From: Paenibacillus cymbidii
GTDB taxonomy: Bacteria > Bacillota > Bacilli > Paenibacillales > NBRC-103111
Reading direction: 5' to 3'
DNA length: 64,000 nucleotides
Assembly (NCBI RefSeq): GCF_004764705.1
Contig: NZ_SHLX01000012.1
Span: forward strand, 62,001 to 126,000
Positions 1-9,015 of this stretch are shown here, one piece after another. Numbering within the stretch: the stretch's first letter is position 1; each line of letters starts with the position of its first letter. The position numbers and the translations under genes are program-made. The notes beneath the pieces are model-generated. The model was given only the letters and a program-made list of their open reading frames with translations, did no database searches and was not told the origin of the DNA.

Positions 1-1607
1 CCGGGACGCCATACATTGCCAAGGCGCTGCGCACTTCGGACAGCGGCGGCTACTTCTTTACGCGTGAGCCGGGCGAACAGTCGGTCGTTACCTTCTCGGC
101 CAACGTAGACAGCGGCTGGAAGATGGTCGGCGTTACGCCGTATCGCGCGATTTCCGGTCCGATCAACAAAGTGAAAGCGATTACAGTGCTGATTGGCTCC
201 GTCATGCTGCTCGTTTGCCTGGTATCGGCTTTTTTGCTCGCCCGCCACTTGTACCGGCCGATCGATCGGCTCCGCTCGACGGTAGGCCGGTTGACCGGGG
301 CTGCCGCGCCGACGGACGGTCCGGACGAGTTCGAAACGATCTCGAGGTCGTTCCTCGCGGCGCACGACAAGCTGCTGCAGCTGGGCCAGTTCCGGAAGTC
401 AAACCTGCAGGCGCTGAAGATGAACCTGCTCGCGGGCACCCTGAAGCGCAACGTTCCGGCCGACTGCAAGCAGCTGTTCGCCGATTATTCGATCGCGCTG
501 GAGCCGGACGCGAGCTTGACGCTCGTCCTGTTCCGCATCGACCATTATCGGTCGCAGTTTTGCGCCAAATACGACGAACACGATCAAACGCTGATGAAGT
601 ATGCGCTGATGAACATCGCGGAGGAAATTGCCGGCAGCGGCGCTTGCGTCGACATGGGCGGCGACCACATCGTGCTGCTGTACGGCCGCAGCGAAACGCC
701 GCAAGGCGATTCGGAACGGGAAGAGCGCGCATTATGGGGGGAGATACAGCGAAGCTTCATCGACTATTGTGCGGTGTCGGTTTCCGTCTTCGTCAGCGCG
801 GCCGCCGCGGGCATTCGCGAAGCCAGCGCGCTCTACGAGGAAGCGCTGTCGCTGTCGCAATACCGCCTGCAGTACGGCCACGGCTGTTTGTTGTACGCTT
901 CCGCGCTCGACAGGAACGAGCACCGCTTGCACAAGCTCGATTCCGCGCTGCTGGCCAAACTATCCGAAAGTATTCTCAGGGGACAGTACGAGGACATGAC
1001 GGCGGTTTACGGGGAGCTTACGATGCCGCTTCGCGAGGTTTCCTGCAACGATGCGTTGGTTACCGTCTCGGCGATTGCGGTGGCGATCTTCCAGTCGTTA
1101 TCGTCGATTGAGAAGCATGCCTCGACTGCCTTCGAGCTCGACTTTGCCTCATTCGACGGTCATGTCAAAAGTCTGGAGACGCTCGGCGACATGCATGACG
1201 AGTTCGATCGGCTGTTTCGTTTCATCGAAGGTCGGCGGCATCAGCGCAAGGACGAGCACAAGGCTTCGGTAATCCAGAGCGCGCAGGCGTATATTCGCCG
1301 CTATTACAAGGATAAATCGTTGTCGTCCGGTATGGTGGCCGACCATGTGAACATGTCGACCGCCTATTTGGGCAAGCTGTTTCGCGAGCATCTGTCTTTG
1401 TCGATCGCGGACGATTTGACCGCGGTCCGGCTGGAACGGGCTTGCGAGCTGCTTCGCGGCACATCGGCCACCATCGACGAAATCTTGATCGAGATCGGAT
1501 GGGAGAACAAAAAATACTTTTTTACCGTGTTCAAAAAAACGCTCGGCTCGACGCCGACGGAGTACCGGTTGAAAACGAGTGCGGCGAACGAAGCGAGTCA
1601 AATCTAA
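1..1607 (+). CDS. Membrane-bound AraC-family transcriptional regulator (5' truncated)
   Basis: The gene enters from the left edge, in the frame whose first full codon is base 3; 534 residues are visible. The first ~55 residues look like the end of an extracellular Cache-type sensor. A single hydrophobic segment follows (about visible residues 60-83), then a HAMP-like linker starting HLYRPIDRL, a long middle region, and an AraC-type double helix-turn-helix in the last ~110 residues (ending in GSTPTEYRLK). Proteins of this build in Paenibacillus are one-component membrane regulators, usually of sugar-transport genes. The target genes would lie left of the window and cannot be named. It ends just before a hairpin shared with the converging acnA gene. 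The family call is firm; the ligand is unknown. Confidence 0.88.
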   Translation, partial: GTPYIAKALRTSDSGGYFFTREPGEQSVVTFSANVDSGWKMVGVTPYRAISGPINKVKAITVLIGSVMLLVCLVSAFLLARHLYRPIDRLRSTVGRLTGAAAPTDGPDEFETISRSFLAAHDKLLQLGQFRKSNLQALKMNLLAGTLKRNVPADCKQLFADYSIALEPDASLTLVLFRIDHYRSQFCAKYDEHDQTLMKYALMNIAEEIAGSGACVDMGGDHIVLLYGRSETPQGDSEREERALWGEIQRSFIDYCAVSVSVFVSAAAAGIREASALYEEALSLSQYRLQYGHGCLLYASALDRNEHRLHKLDSALLAKLSESILRGQYEDMTAVYGELTMPLREVSCNDALVTVSAIAVAIFQSLSSIEKHASTAFELDFASFDGHVKSLETLGDMHDEFDRLFRFIEGRRHQRKDEHKASVIQSAQAYIRRYYKDKSLSSGMVADHVNMSTAYLGKLFREHLSLSIADDLTAVRLERACELLRGTSATIDEILIEIGWENKKYFFTVFKKTLGSTPTEYRLKTSAANEASQI

Positions 1608-1610
1608 ACA

Positions 1611-1648
1611 GACAGCCGGGAATCCTTTCGGCTCCCCGGCTGTCCGTT
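1611..1648. terminator. Bidirectional hairpin terminator between converging genes
   Basis: A perfect 10-bp stem, GACAGCCGGG (1611-1620) with CCCGGCTGTC (1635-1644), separates the end of the AraC regulator (1607, plus) from the end of acnA (1670, minus). A short T-rich run follows on each side (CGTTTG on plus; TTTAGATTTG on minus), so it probably serves both genes. Confidence 0.7.
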
Positions 1649-1669
1649 TGTTGGCAAGATACCGCTTCT

Positions 1670-4387
1670 TTATGCCTTCTCCGCCATGATCTGGCGAAGC
1701 ACCGTTTGCAGGATGCCGCCGTTGCGGTAGTAGTCGACGTCGACCATGCTGTCGAGACGGACGATCGCGTCGAATTCGAACGTCGAGCCGTCGGTGCGCG
1801 TCGCGGTGACGCGGACTTTTTCACCCGGCTGCACGGCGTTGTCGAGGCCGGCGATGTCGAACGTTTCGGTGCCGGTGATTCCGAGCGTTTTCCAGCCGAG
1901 GCCTTCCGGGAACTGCAGCGGCAGGACGCCCATGCCGACCAGGTTGCTGCGGTGGATGCGCTCGAAGCTTTCGGCGATGACCGCCTTCACGCCGAGCAGG
2001 AACGTGCCTTTGGCCGCCCAGTCGCGGGAGCTGCCCGTGCCGTACTCTTTGCCGGCGATGACGACAAGCGGCGTGTCGCTCGCTTGGTATTTCATCGATG
2101 CGTCGAATATCGACATTACTTCGCCGCTAGGCAGGTAGGTGGTAACGCCGCCTTCCGTACCCGGCGCCACCTGGTTGCGGATGCGGATGTTGGCGAACGT
2201 GCCGCGCATCATCACGTCATGGTGTCCGCGGCGGGAACCGTACGAGTTGAAGTCTTCCTTCTTCACGCCGTGCGAGATCAAATATTTGCCGCCCGGGCTG
2301 TCGGCCTTGATGTTGCCGGCAGGCGAGATGTGGTCGGTCGTGACCGAATCGCCCAGCAGCGCAAGCGTCTTGGCGCCGCGGATGTCGGCGATGTCGTCGA
2401 GTTCGGAGCCGAGGTCCTTGAAGAACGGCGGTTCGGCGATATAGGTCGACTTGTCGTCCCATTCGTACAGCTCGCCTTCCGGCACGTCGATCGCGTTCCA
2501 GCGCTCGTTGGCGCGGAAGACGTTGGCGTATTTGGCGCGGAACATGTCCGGACCGAGCGCGGAGCGGACGGCGTCGGCAACTTCCTGGTTGGACGGCCAA
2601 ATGTCTTTCAAATAAACCGGCTTGTTCTCGCCGTCATAACCGATCGGATCGCTCGTCAGGTCGATGTCGACCGTGCCGGCCAGCGCATAGGCGACAACGA
2701 GCGGCGGCGAAGCCAGGTAGTTCGCTTTGACCTGCGCGTGCACGCGGCCTTCGAAGTTCCGATTGCCGGAGAGCACGGCGGCAACGGTCATGTCGTTGTC
2801 GGCGATCGCCTTGCTGACTTCGTCCGGCAGCGGGCCGCTATTGCCGATGCAAGTGGCGCAGCCGTAACCGGCGACGTAGAAGCCAAGCGCCTCAAGCGAC
2901 GACAGCAGATCGGCTTTCACCAGGTAGTCGGTGACGACGAGCGAACCCGGAGTGAGGCTGCTCTTCACATAGGCCGGTTTCTTCAGGCCGCGCGCTACCG
3001 CCTTCTTGGCGACAAGACCGGCGCCGACCATAACGCTCGGGTTGGACGTGTTCGTGCAGGAAGTGATCGCCGCGATAACGACGGCGCCGTTCTTCATCGT
3101 GACGGAATCGCCGCTGTTGTATTTGACGACGACATTCTCGGCCAGCTTCTCGTCGGACAGGCCGTAGCCGCCCTTCTCGATCGGCGTGCGCACGATGGAG
3201 CTCCACGATTCTTTCATTGCCGTCAGCTCGACGCGGTCCTGCGGACGCTTCGGTCCTGCAAGGCTCGGCACGACAGTGGAGAGGTCAAGCTCGATCGTAT
3301 CGGTGAACACCGGGTCCGGCGTTTCGTCGGTGCGGAACATGCCTTGCGCTTTGTAGTAGGATTCTACCAGCTCGATCTGCGCTTCTTCGCGTCCCGTGCC
3401 GCGCAGGTAGCGCAGCGTTTCCGCGTCGACCGGGAAGAAGCCGATCGTTGCGCCGTATTCCGGCGCCATGTTGGCGACCGTCGCGCGGTCGGCCAGGCTG
3501 ATGTTGCTGAGGCCCGGGCCATAGAACTCGACGAACTTGCCGACAACGCCCTTCTTGCGCAAAATTTGCGTGATCGTCAGCGCCAGGTCGGTAGCGGTCG
3601 AACCTTCGGCAAGGCTGCCGGTCAGCTTGAAGCCGATGACGTCCGGCGTTACGAAATAAAGCGGCTGCCCGAGCATGCCGGCTTCCGCCTCGATGCCGCC
3701 GACGCCCCAGCCGACAACGCCGAGACCGTTGATCATCGTCGTATGCGAGTCGGTGCCGACCAGCGAATCCGGGTAAACTTGCGTTTCGCCGTCTGCGGTT
3801 TTGGTCGCGGCGACGGAGGCGAGGTATTCCAGATTGACCTGGTGCACGATGCCGGTTGCCGGAGGAACGGCGCGGAAGTTGTCGAATGCGGTTTGCGCCC
3901 AGCGCAGGAACCGGTAGCGTTCTTCGTTGCGTTCAAATTCGAGATCCATGTTGGTAGCCAGTGCGGTTTCGGTGCCGAAGGCGTCTACCATAACGGAGTG
4001 GTCGATGACGAGGTCAACCGGCACAAGCGGGTTGATCCGGTTCGGGTCGCCGCCGGCGCGTTTCATGGTCGCGCGCATCGCCGCGAGGTCGACGACGACC
4101 GGCACGCCGGTGAAGTCCTGCAGCACGATGCGGGCGGGGATGAACGGAATTTCCTTGTTGCTGTCGCGTCCTTCGGCCCAGCCGGCAATCTGCTTCACAT
4201 GCTCGTTGGTGATGGCGCGTCCGTCGAATTGGCGAACGGCCGCCTCGAGCAGCACCTTAATCGAAAAAGGAAGCTTGGAAACGCCGCCGAAGCCGCGATC
4301 TTCCAGTCCTTTCAAGTCGAAATACGCATAGTCTTTCCCGCCGACCGTCAGTTGGCGTTTTACGGAAAAGTGGTCTTGCTTTGCCAT
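1670..4387 (-). CDS. acnA: Aconitate hydratase AcnA
   Basis: A 905-residue aconitase A that interconverts citrate and isocitrate in the TCA cycle; cytosolic, with a 4Fe-4S cluster. The cluster cysteines are visible in TSCTNTSNPS and GYGCATCIGNSG. The swivelling C-terminal domain carries GKEYGTGSSRDWAAKG, and GDSVTTDHISPAG is also present. Length matches the family (~900). The frame stays open 39 bases further upstream, but ATG at 4387 is chosen because GGGGGAG lies 7 bases before it. The gene stands alone, converges on the upstream regulator, and has its own promoter with a perfect dyad in the leader (see 4457-4527). In Bacillota, AcnA (CitB) can also bind RNA as apo-enzyme; that is family knowledge and not visible here. 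Confidence 0.97.
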   Translation of the reverse strand: MAKQDHFSVKRQLTVGGKDYAYFDLKGLEDRGFGGVSKLPFSIKVLLEAAVRQFDGRAITNEHVKQIAGWAEGRDSNKEIPFIPARIVLQDFTGVPVVVDLAAMRATMKRAGGDPNRINPLVPVDLVIDHSVMVDAFGTETALATNMDLEFERNEERYRFLRWAQTAFDNFRAVPPATGIVHQVNLEYLASVAATKTADGETQVYPDSLVGTDSHTTMINGLGVVGWGVGGIEAEAGMLGQPLYFVTPDVIGFKLTGSLAEGSTATDLALTITQILRKKGVVGKFVEFYGPGLSNISLADRATVANMAPEYGATIGFFPVDAETLRYLRGTGREEAQIELVESYYKAQGMFRTDETPDPVFTDTIELDLSTVVPSLAGPKRPQDRVELTAMKESWSSIVRTPIEKGGYGLSDEKLAENVVVKYNSGDSVTMKNGAVVIAAITSCTNTSNPSVMVGAGLVAKKAVARGLKKPAYVKSSLTPGSLVVTDYLVKADLLSSLEALGFYVAGYGCATCIGNSGPLPDEVSKAIADNDMTVAAVLSGNRNFEGRVHAQVKANYLASPPLVVAYALAGTVDIDLTSDPIGYDGENKPVYLKDIWPSNQEVADAVRSALGPDMFRAKYANVFRANERWNAIDVPEGELYEWDDKSTYIAEPPFFKDLGSELDDIADIRGAKTLALLGDSVTTDHISPAGNIKADSPGGKYLISHGVKKEDFNSYGSRRGHHDVMMRGTFANIRIRNQVAPGTEGGVTTYLPSGEVMSIFDASMKYQASDTPLVVIAGKEYGTGSSRDWAAKGTFLLGVKAVIAESFERIHRSNLVGMGVLPLQFPEGLGWKTLGITGTETFDIAGLDNAVQPGEKVRVTATRTDGSTFEFDAIVRLDSMVDVDYYRNGGILQTVLRQIMAEKA

Positions 4388-4456
4388 ACAGGCACTCCCC
4401 CTCGTCACTTGGTAGTAATCGTTCAAATAGCGAAATAAGCGGCAAATCCGTTCGTT

Positions 4457-4473
4457 GTTTCATTGCATGAAAC
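4457..4473. promoter_or_regulatory. 17-bp perfect dyad in the acnA leader (candidate operator)
   Basis: GTTTCAT-TGC-ATGAAAC is a perfect inverted repeat with 7-bp arms in the AT-rich acnA leader. It lies about 20-35 bases downstream of the transcription start predicted from the promoter at 4499-4527, a position suited to a repressor. It does not match the CcpC box described for Bacillus citB (ATAA-N7-TTAT). The regulator is unknown. Confidence 0.5.
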
Positions 4474-4498
4474 TAAATTTCAAAATTTCATTACACAT

Positions 4499-4527
4499 AG
4501 TATATCGCTTTCCGCCGATTCCGTAAA
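4499..4527 (-). promoter_or_regulatory. Predicted SigA-type promoter of acnA
   Basis: On the minus strand, TTTACG (4527-4522), a 17-base spacer and TATACT (4504-4499) form a reasonable -35/-10 pair. The rest of the 4388-4720 gap is an AT-rich leader toward acnA; no further gene is seen there. Confidence 0.5.
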
Positions 4528-4720
4528 CCCTCCAACGTTACATTCTCCCGGGCCGCAGCGAAATAAACATGAAGCAGGAACTTTTTTCATAGGATGGTAA
4601 GAGCATGGTTTTGCGCCGACTGCCTGCACGAACGGTTTCGCCAAGCGGCGAGCCTTTTGGCCCGTGCAGCGGGTGCAAACTGACAGGGTTATCTTGCGGC
4701 ATCCGGGGGAGGAATCGCAG

Positions 4721-5767
4721 GTGAGCTGGAAATCGGCGCTTTACGACTACGTCCATGATCGCAACGAACGCGCCTTGGGGCGCAAGATCGTTCCCGCCGC
4801 GGCAGACGAATACGACGGAGATCGCCCCCTTGGCGCGGAAGACGAGGCCGTGTTCGAACGAATCCGGGCGGCAGCCAGGCGCAGGGCGGCAGACCGGGGC
4901 GAACGCGGGCTGAAGCCGGTCCGCCACGAGACGCGGTCTCGCGTGCTCCGCGTGGATGCGGGCAAGGATGCCGTCACCGCGCTCATCGAGCTGCGCCAGC
5001 TGTTCCGGTACGAGAGTTTCGGGCAGACGCACGAGGAGGAGCGGGCGGAGCGGGAACGGGTGGAGCTGACGGCTCAAGGCGGCAAGTGGCGCGTCCGGCG
5101 CATCGCTCCGCTCGGCGACGAAGCCGACGCCGCGGCGTTTGCGCGCAATGTGCCTGCCGGGCAGGCGGACGGAGGCGGCGTCGGTTTGCCGGCGGTTTAT
5201 CCGCCGCTTCCTTATTTGAACCGGGATGTGTTGTATTCGTTCGAAACGGGAAGGCGCAAGACGCGTTACGACAGGCAGGCGGCCGTTCAATATGCCGATC
5301 GATGGTGGAATTCCTATAATCCGCAATTCGAGCAATTTGAAGTCGATTGCACCAACTATGTATCGCAGTGCATCTATGCAGGCAACGCCCCGATGAACTA
5401 TACTGGGAAAAGGGATTTGGGCTGGTGGTATCGCGGCCTTAGCGGCGGGCAGGAATTGTGGAGCTACAGCTGGGCGGTGGCGAACAGCCTGCAGCTGTAT
5501 TTGCGCGGCGGCGGTTCGGCCTTCGGCCTGCAGGCCGCGGAGGTGGACTCTCCGGCGCAACTGACGCTGGGCGACGTTATTTGCTACAGCTGGGACGGCG
5601 TTCGTTTCGGCCACAACACGTTCGTGACGGCGATGGCGCCGGACGGCATGCCGCTCGTCAACGCGCATACGGTCAACAGCCGGCACCGCTACTGGGATTA
5701 CCGCGATTCTTACGCATGGACGGAGCGAACGAAGTATCGCTTTTTTCATATTGCCGACTATTTTTGA
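4721..5767 (+). CDS. Amidase_6-domain protein with an unassigned N-terminal half
   Basis: 348 residues. The C-terminal ~170 residues match the putative amidase domain (Amidase_6, a papain/NlpC-like fold): it opens with YDRQAAVQYADRWW, then has the Cys-containing VDCTNYVSQCIYAG, GDVICYSW and a His in GHNTFVTA, giving a Cys/His pair like a thiol hydrolase. The N-terminal half (WKSALYDYVHDRNERAL onward) is charged, lacks an obvious signal peptide, and was not recognised. GTG at 4721 is preferred over an upstream in-frame GTG (4664) because GGGGGAGG sits 8 bases before it. Many relatives lie in peptidoglycan-active contexts, and D-Ala-D-Ala ligase follows. Substrate unknown. Confidence 0.8.
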   Translation: MSWKSALYDYVHDRNERALGRKIVPAAADEYDGDRPLGAEDEAVFERIRAAARRRAADRGERGLKPVRHETRSRVLRVDAGKDAVTALIELRQLFRYESFGQTHEEERAERERVELTAQGGKWRVRRIAPLGDEADAAAFARNVPAGQADGGGVGLPAVYPPLPYLNRDVLYSFETGRRKTRYDRQAAVQYADRWWNSYNPQFEQFEVDCTNYVSQCIYAGNAPMNYTGKRDLGWWYRGLSGGQELWSYSWAVANSLQLYLRGGGSAFGLQAAEVDSPAQLTLGDVICYSWDGVRFGHNTFVTAMAPDGMPLVNAHTVNSRHRYWDYRDSYAWTERTKYRFFHIADYF

Positions 5768-5831
5768 CCCCTGAAGCCGGGCCATCATCTTCGATGGGCT
5801 TCGATAGAAAGTTTCTCATATGGAGGCTGCC

Positions 5832-6980
5832 ATGAACAACAAAATCCGGGTCGGACTCGTTTACGGGGGAAAGTCGGGCGAACACGACGTTTCCTTGCAG
5901 ACGGCGCTGGCCGTCATCGGTGCATTCGATCATACGAAATACGAAATCAAACCGTTCTTTATTACGAAGCAAGGCGCATGGCGCAGCGGGCCGGCGTTGA
6001 CGGGACCGGCGGAAAGCGTCGCCCAGCTGACGTTCGGCGAGCAGGGAGCGGCCGGCGGCGCGGATGAAGCAAGCGCGCTGCAGCCGCTGTTTGCGACGCT
6101 CGGAGGCGGGTTGCCTACGACCGGCGGGGAAGCAGGGGCCGCCGCCGCGGGCGCGACGCTTGACGTCGTGCTGCCGCTGCTGCACGGCACGTACGGCGAA
6201 GACGGCACGATCCAGGGGCTGCTGGAAATGGCGGACATTCCGTATGTCGGCGCAGGCGTGATGGCCTCGGCGGTCGGCATGGACAAAGCGATGATGAAGA
6301 AGGTATTTGCGCAGGAAGGGCTGCCGCAATGCCTGTTTCGTTATTTTACGCGCGGCGATTGGGAGAAGAACGAGTCGTATCACTTGCTCGAGATCGAAAC
6401 GGCGCTCGGCTATCCTTGTTTCGTCAAGCCGGCCAATCTTGGCTCGAGCGTCGGCATTTCCAAAGCGAAGAACCGCCAGGAGCTGCTGGACGCGGTGGCG
6501 CTGGCGTTCCGCTACGACCGCAAGGTGGTCGTCGAGGAAGGCGTCGACGCGCGCGAAATCGAAGTGAGCGTGCTCGGCAACGATGAGCCGGAAGCTTCGG
6601 TACCGGGCGAGATCGTGCCTTGCAACGAATTTTACGATTATAAGGCCAAATACGTCGACGGCAATTCTGCCATGATTATTCCGGCCGAGCTGCCGGAGGA
6701 GACGGCCGAGGCCGTCCGGTCGCTGGCGATACGCGCGTTCAAGGCGATTGACGGCTCGGGTTTGGCGCGGGTCGACTTTTTCCTGAGCCGCGCGGACGGC
6801 AGGCTGTACATCAACGAAATCAACACGATGCCCGGCTTTACGCCGTTCAGCATGTACCCGCTGCTGTGGAAGGAGTCCGGCAAGTCGTACCCGGAGCTGC
6901 TCGGCAACTTGATCGAGCTGGCGCTGAAGCGGCATGAAGAGAAGCGTCGGCTGACTTATTCGTTCGACGTCGGAGAGTGA
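5832..6980 (+). CDS. ddl: D-alanine--D-alanine ligase
   Basis: A 382-residue ATP-grasp ligase that joins two D-alanines for peptidoglycan precursor synthesis in the cytosol. Visible family marks are VYGGKSGEHDVSL at the N-terminus, YVGAGVMASAVGMDK before the ATP-grasp domain, FVKPANLGSSVGISKA, the FYDYKAKY omega-loop motif typical of D-Ala:D-Ala rather than D-Ala:D-lactate enzymes, and INEINTMPGFT near the magnesium site. ATG at 5832 is chosen because GGAGG lies 6 bases ahead; an in-frame ATG 12 bases upstream lacks a site. It sits 64 bases after the Amidase_6 gene and may share its transcript. Confidence 0.95.
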   Translation: MNNKIRVGLVYGGKSGEHDVSLQTALAVIGAFDHTKYEIKPFFITKQGAWRSGPALTGPAESVAQLTFGEQGAAGGADEASALQPLFATLGGGLPTTGGEAGAAAAGATLDVVLPLLHGTYGEDGTIQGLLEMADIPYVGAGVMASAVGMDKAMMKKVFAQEGLPQCLFRYFTRGDWEKNESYHLLEIETALGYPCFVKPANLGSSVGISKAKNRQELLDAVALAFRYDRKVVVEEGVDAREIEVSVLGNDEPEASVPGEIVPCNEFYDYKAKYVDGNSAMIIPAELPEETAEAVRSLAIRAFKAIDGSGLARVDFFLSRADGRLYINEINTMPGFTPFSMYPLLWKESGKSYPELLGNLIELALKRHEEKRRLTYSFDVGE

Positions 6981-7128
6981 CCGGCGGTTGTTTCGCTCCG
7001 GCCGTGATTTGCCAGCGATTGTGCAAGAATTGAGAATGACTCGCCTATCCGTGAGAAGATGGTTTGGCCGCGCGGCAGTATAATGAAAACGAAAGCGGGA
7101 ATCAAACATCTGCGGGAGGCGAATTATA

Positions 7129-8505
7129 GTGGCGGGTTGGCGCGATTTGCACGAACTAGTGCGAGCGGAAGTGAAACAGCGGACGGAGGAAGGCTGCGCG
7201 ACGGAAGGCTTCGCGGAAAAAGTCGCCGAAGCGGGAACCGACCGGACGCGGTTGATGGCGGTATATAACGAGTTGATGGCGCTTCCGATTCGGGCGGACT
7301 TCGCTTACGAGGAGCCGTCGGATTTGGCGACGATTCGCGCCCAGCGGCCGGACGGGCCGCGGCGCTTGACCGATACGCTGGACGAGGCCGCCTGGCGGGA
7401 CAAGTTCCTGGGCGCCTGGCTCGGCCGCTGCGTGGGCTGCGCGCTCGGCAAACCGGTGGAGGCGTGGCCGTTCATGAACGGCTCCGGCGGCAATCCCGGC
7501 TGGCGCAACGTGCAGCTGTGGTTCGAAGGGGCGGACGCCTGGCCGATTCGCGGCTACACGCCGTCGGAATCCAGGGCGCAGGAGCAATACGGCCTGGCGC
7601 TGGCGACGAAAGACGCCAAGAGCACAAGAGAACGCATCCGTTTCATGGAAACGGACGACGATATCCGCTACACCGTGCTGGGACTGATTATGCTGGAGGA
7701 GCACGGATTCGACTTCGACTCCTACGACATCGGCAAAATGTGGCACAGAAGGCTGGCTTATCGCCAGGTATGTACGGCGGAGACGCAGGCTTACTTGAAT
7801 TTCTCCCAGGTGACCGCCCATCATATGGACAGGCCGGCCACGTGGGCGGAGGATATCGAGTGGGTGCGCACGTATTTGAATCCGTACCGCGAATGGATCG
7901 GCGCGCAAATTCGCGCCGACGGCTTCGCCTACGGCGCCGCCGGCAACCCGGAGCTGGCCGCCGATCTGGCCTGGCGCGATGCCGCCTTCTCGCATGTGAA
8001 GAACGGCATTTACGGGGAAATGTTCGTGGCGGCAATGATCGCGGCTGCGTTCGTCGAGAACGATCCGGAGCGGATCGTGCGCATCGGGCTCAGCGAAATC
8101 CCACGCAACTGCCGGCTCGCGCACGATATCGAGCAAGCCATCGCCATCGCCAAGGAAGCGACGGATCAGATACAGCTGGTCGACCGCATATGGGAAGCGT
8201 TCAAGCACTACCACCCGGTGCATACGAACAACAATGCCGCGCTGGTCGCCGCGTCGCTCATCTTCGCCAAGGGCGATTTCGAGCTGGCGGTTGCCACCTC
8301 GGTGCTCGGCGGCTGGGATACGGACTGCAACGGCGCCACTGTCGGCTCGATCATGGGCGCGTCGCTTGGCGCAAGCAAACTGCCGGAGAGCTGGACGGCG
8401 CCGCTCAACGATACGCTGTACGCCGAGTTGACCGACTTCCATCCGATCTCCATCTCGGAATGCGCAAGCCGCACATACGAAGTATTCCGCAAGCTTCGCG
8501 GCTAA
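7129..8505 (+). CDS. ADP-ribosylglycohydrolase-family protein
   Basis: 458 residues. After a ~85-residue N-terminal extension comes the all-helical ADP-ribosyl-GH fold: FLGAWLGRCVGCALGKP, METDDDIRYTVLGL (acidic metal ligands) and LGGWDTDCNGATVGSI (second acidic metal set). Characterised members remove ADP-ribose from proteins or small molecules with two Mg ions. Many Paenibacillus members are of unknown substrate, and some lie near sugar catabolism genes. The start is GTG 7129 with GGGAGG 10 bases before it. A strong terminator follows the stop. No toxin or ADP-ribosyltransferase partner lies beside it. Confidence 0.85.
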   Translation: MAGWRDLHELVRAEVKQRTEEGCATEGFAEKVAEAGTDRTRLMAVYNELMALPIRADFAYEEPSDLATIRAQRPDGPRRLTDTLDEAAWRDKFLGAWLGRCVGCALGKPVEAWPFMNGSGGNPGWRNVQLWFEGADAWPIRGYTPSESRAQEQYGLALATKDAKSTRERIRFMETDDDIRYTVLGLIMLEEHGFDFDSYDIGKMWHRRLAYRQVCTAETQAYLNFSQVTAHHMDRPATWAEDIEWVRTYLNPYREWIGAQIRADGFAYGAAGNPELAADLAWRDAAFSHVKNGIYGEMFVAAMIAAAFVENDPERIVRIGLSEIPRNCRLAHDIEQAIAIAKEATDQIQLVDRIWEAFKHYHPVHTNNNAALVAASLIFAKGDFELAVATSVLGGWDTDCNGATVGSIMGASLGASKLPESWTAPLNDTLYAELTDFHPISISECASRTYEVFRKLRG

Positions 8506-8521
8506 GCGCGAAGAACAAAAG

Positions 8522-8556
8522 ACAGTCCCCGGGCCGGTTTCCGGGGGCTGTTTTTT
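8522..8556 (+). terminator. Rho-independent terminator
   Basis: ACAGTCCCCGG (8522-8532) pairs with CCGGGGGCTGT (8541-8551), followed by a run of T. It lies 16 bases after the ADP-ribosylglycohydrolase-family stop codon. Confidence 0.88.
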
Positions 8557-8681
8557 GCGTACGGGAGCATGCCGCGGCCAGTTGGGACCGCGAGGTTTAA
8601 ACGTATTTTTGCATTTCAGGAAGACAAGAGTAGCTACTGGTTGGGGGCGGCGGTTATTGTCCGGGAGCGTCGCAGTTTTCG

Positions 8682-8873
8682 AAATAAGCCACTTTTTATG
8701 GCTCATTCGGCCCAAAGTGACCGGCAACAGCCAAATAGCCAGTGATTTCACTGGCTATTTGGCTGTTTTTTCCGGAATTGGGTCCGCCGCAGAGAAATAG
8801 CCAGCGTTTTCGCTGGCTATTTCCGACGAGCCGGGCAAAATGAGGCGAATAGGCCATTTTTCATGGCCTATTT
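8682..8873 (-). repeat. Four-palindrome 192-bp element, copy A (reverse orientation)
   Basis: The order is type II palindrome (8682-8706), type I (8733-8760), type I (8794-8823), type II (8848-8873). Type I has arms AATAGCCAGYGA / TCRCTGGCTATT; type II has AATARGCCAT / ATGGCYTATT. The loop of the right type II (ATTTTTCAT) is the reverse complement of that in copies C and E, so this copy is reversed. The first type I palindrome is extended to perfect 20-bp arms (8726-8767) and followed by six T, which makes it look like a terminator. It lies between two converging genes. The rest of the gap (8557-8681 and 8874-9015) shows nothing else recognisable; the right part is very GC-rich. Confidence 0.9.
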
Positions 8874-9015
8874 CCGGCGAACCGCTGATTTCGGCGGCGC
8901 GGCGGTGGAGCCGGGCCGATCACCGACCGGCGAAGGCTCGCCAGCCGGCGGGAGGCGCGGCCGGGGCGTCACCGGAGCGGTGCCGGTATGCCCGCCGGCT
9001 GCCACCGCAGCCGCC

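Noticed and set aside
1442..4438. 998-codon open frame on the plus strand across acnA
   Set aside because: It is antisense to a clear aconitase; its composition (very Arg/Asp/Val-rich) and lack of a ribosome site mark it as a by-product of high-GC codon use.
7129..8505. Toxin/antitoxin-type (DarG/ART immunity) role for the ADP-ribosylglycohydrolase-family gene
   Set aside because: No ADP-ribosyltransferase or DarT-like partner is next to it.
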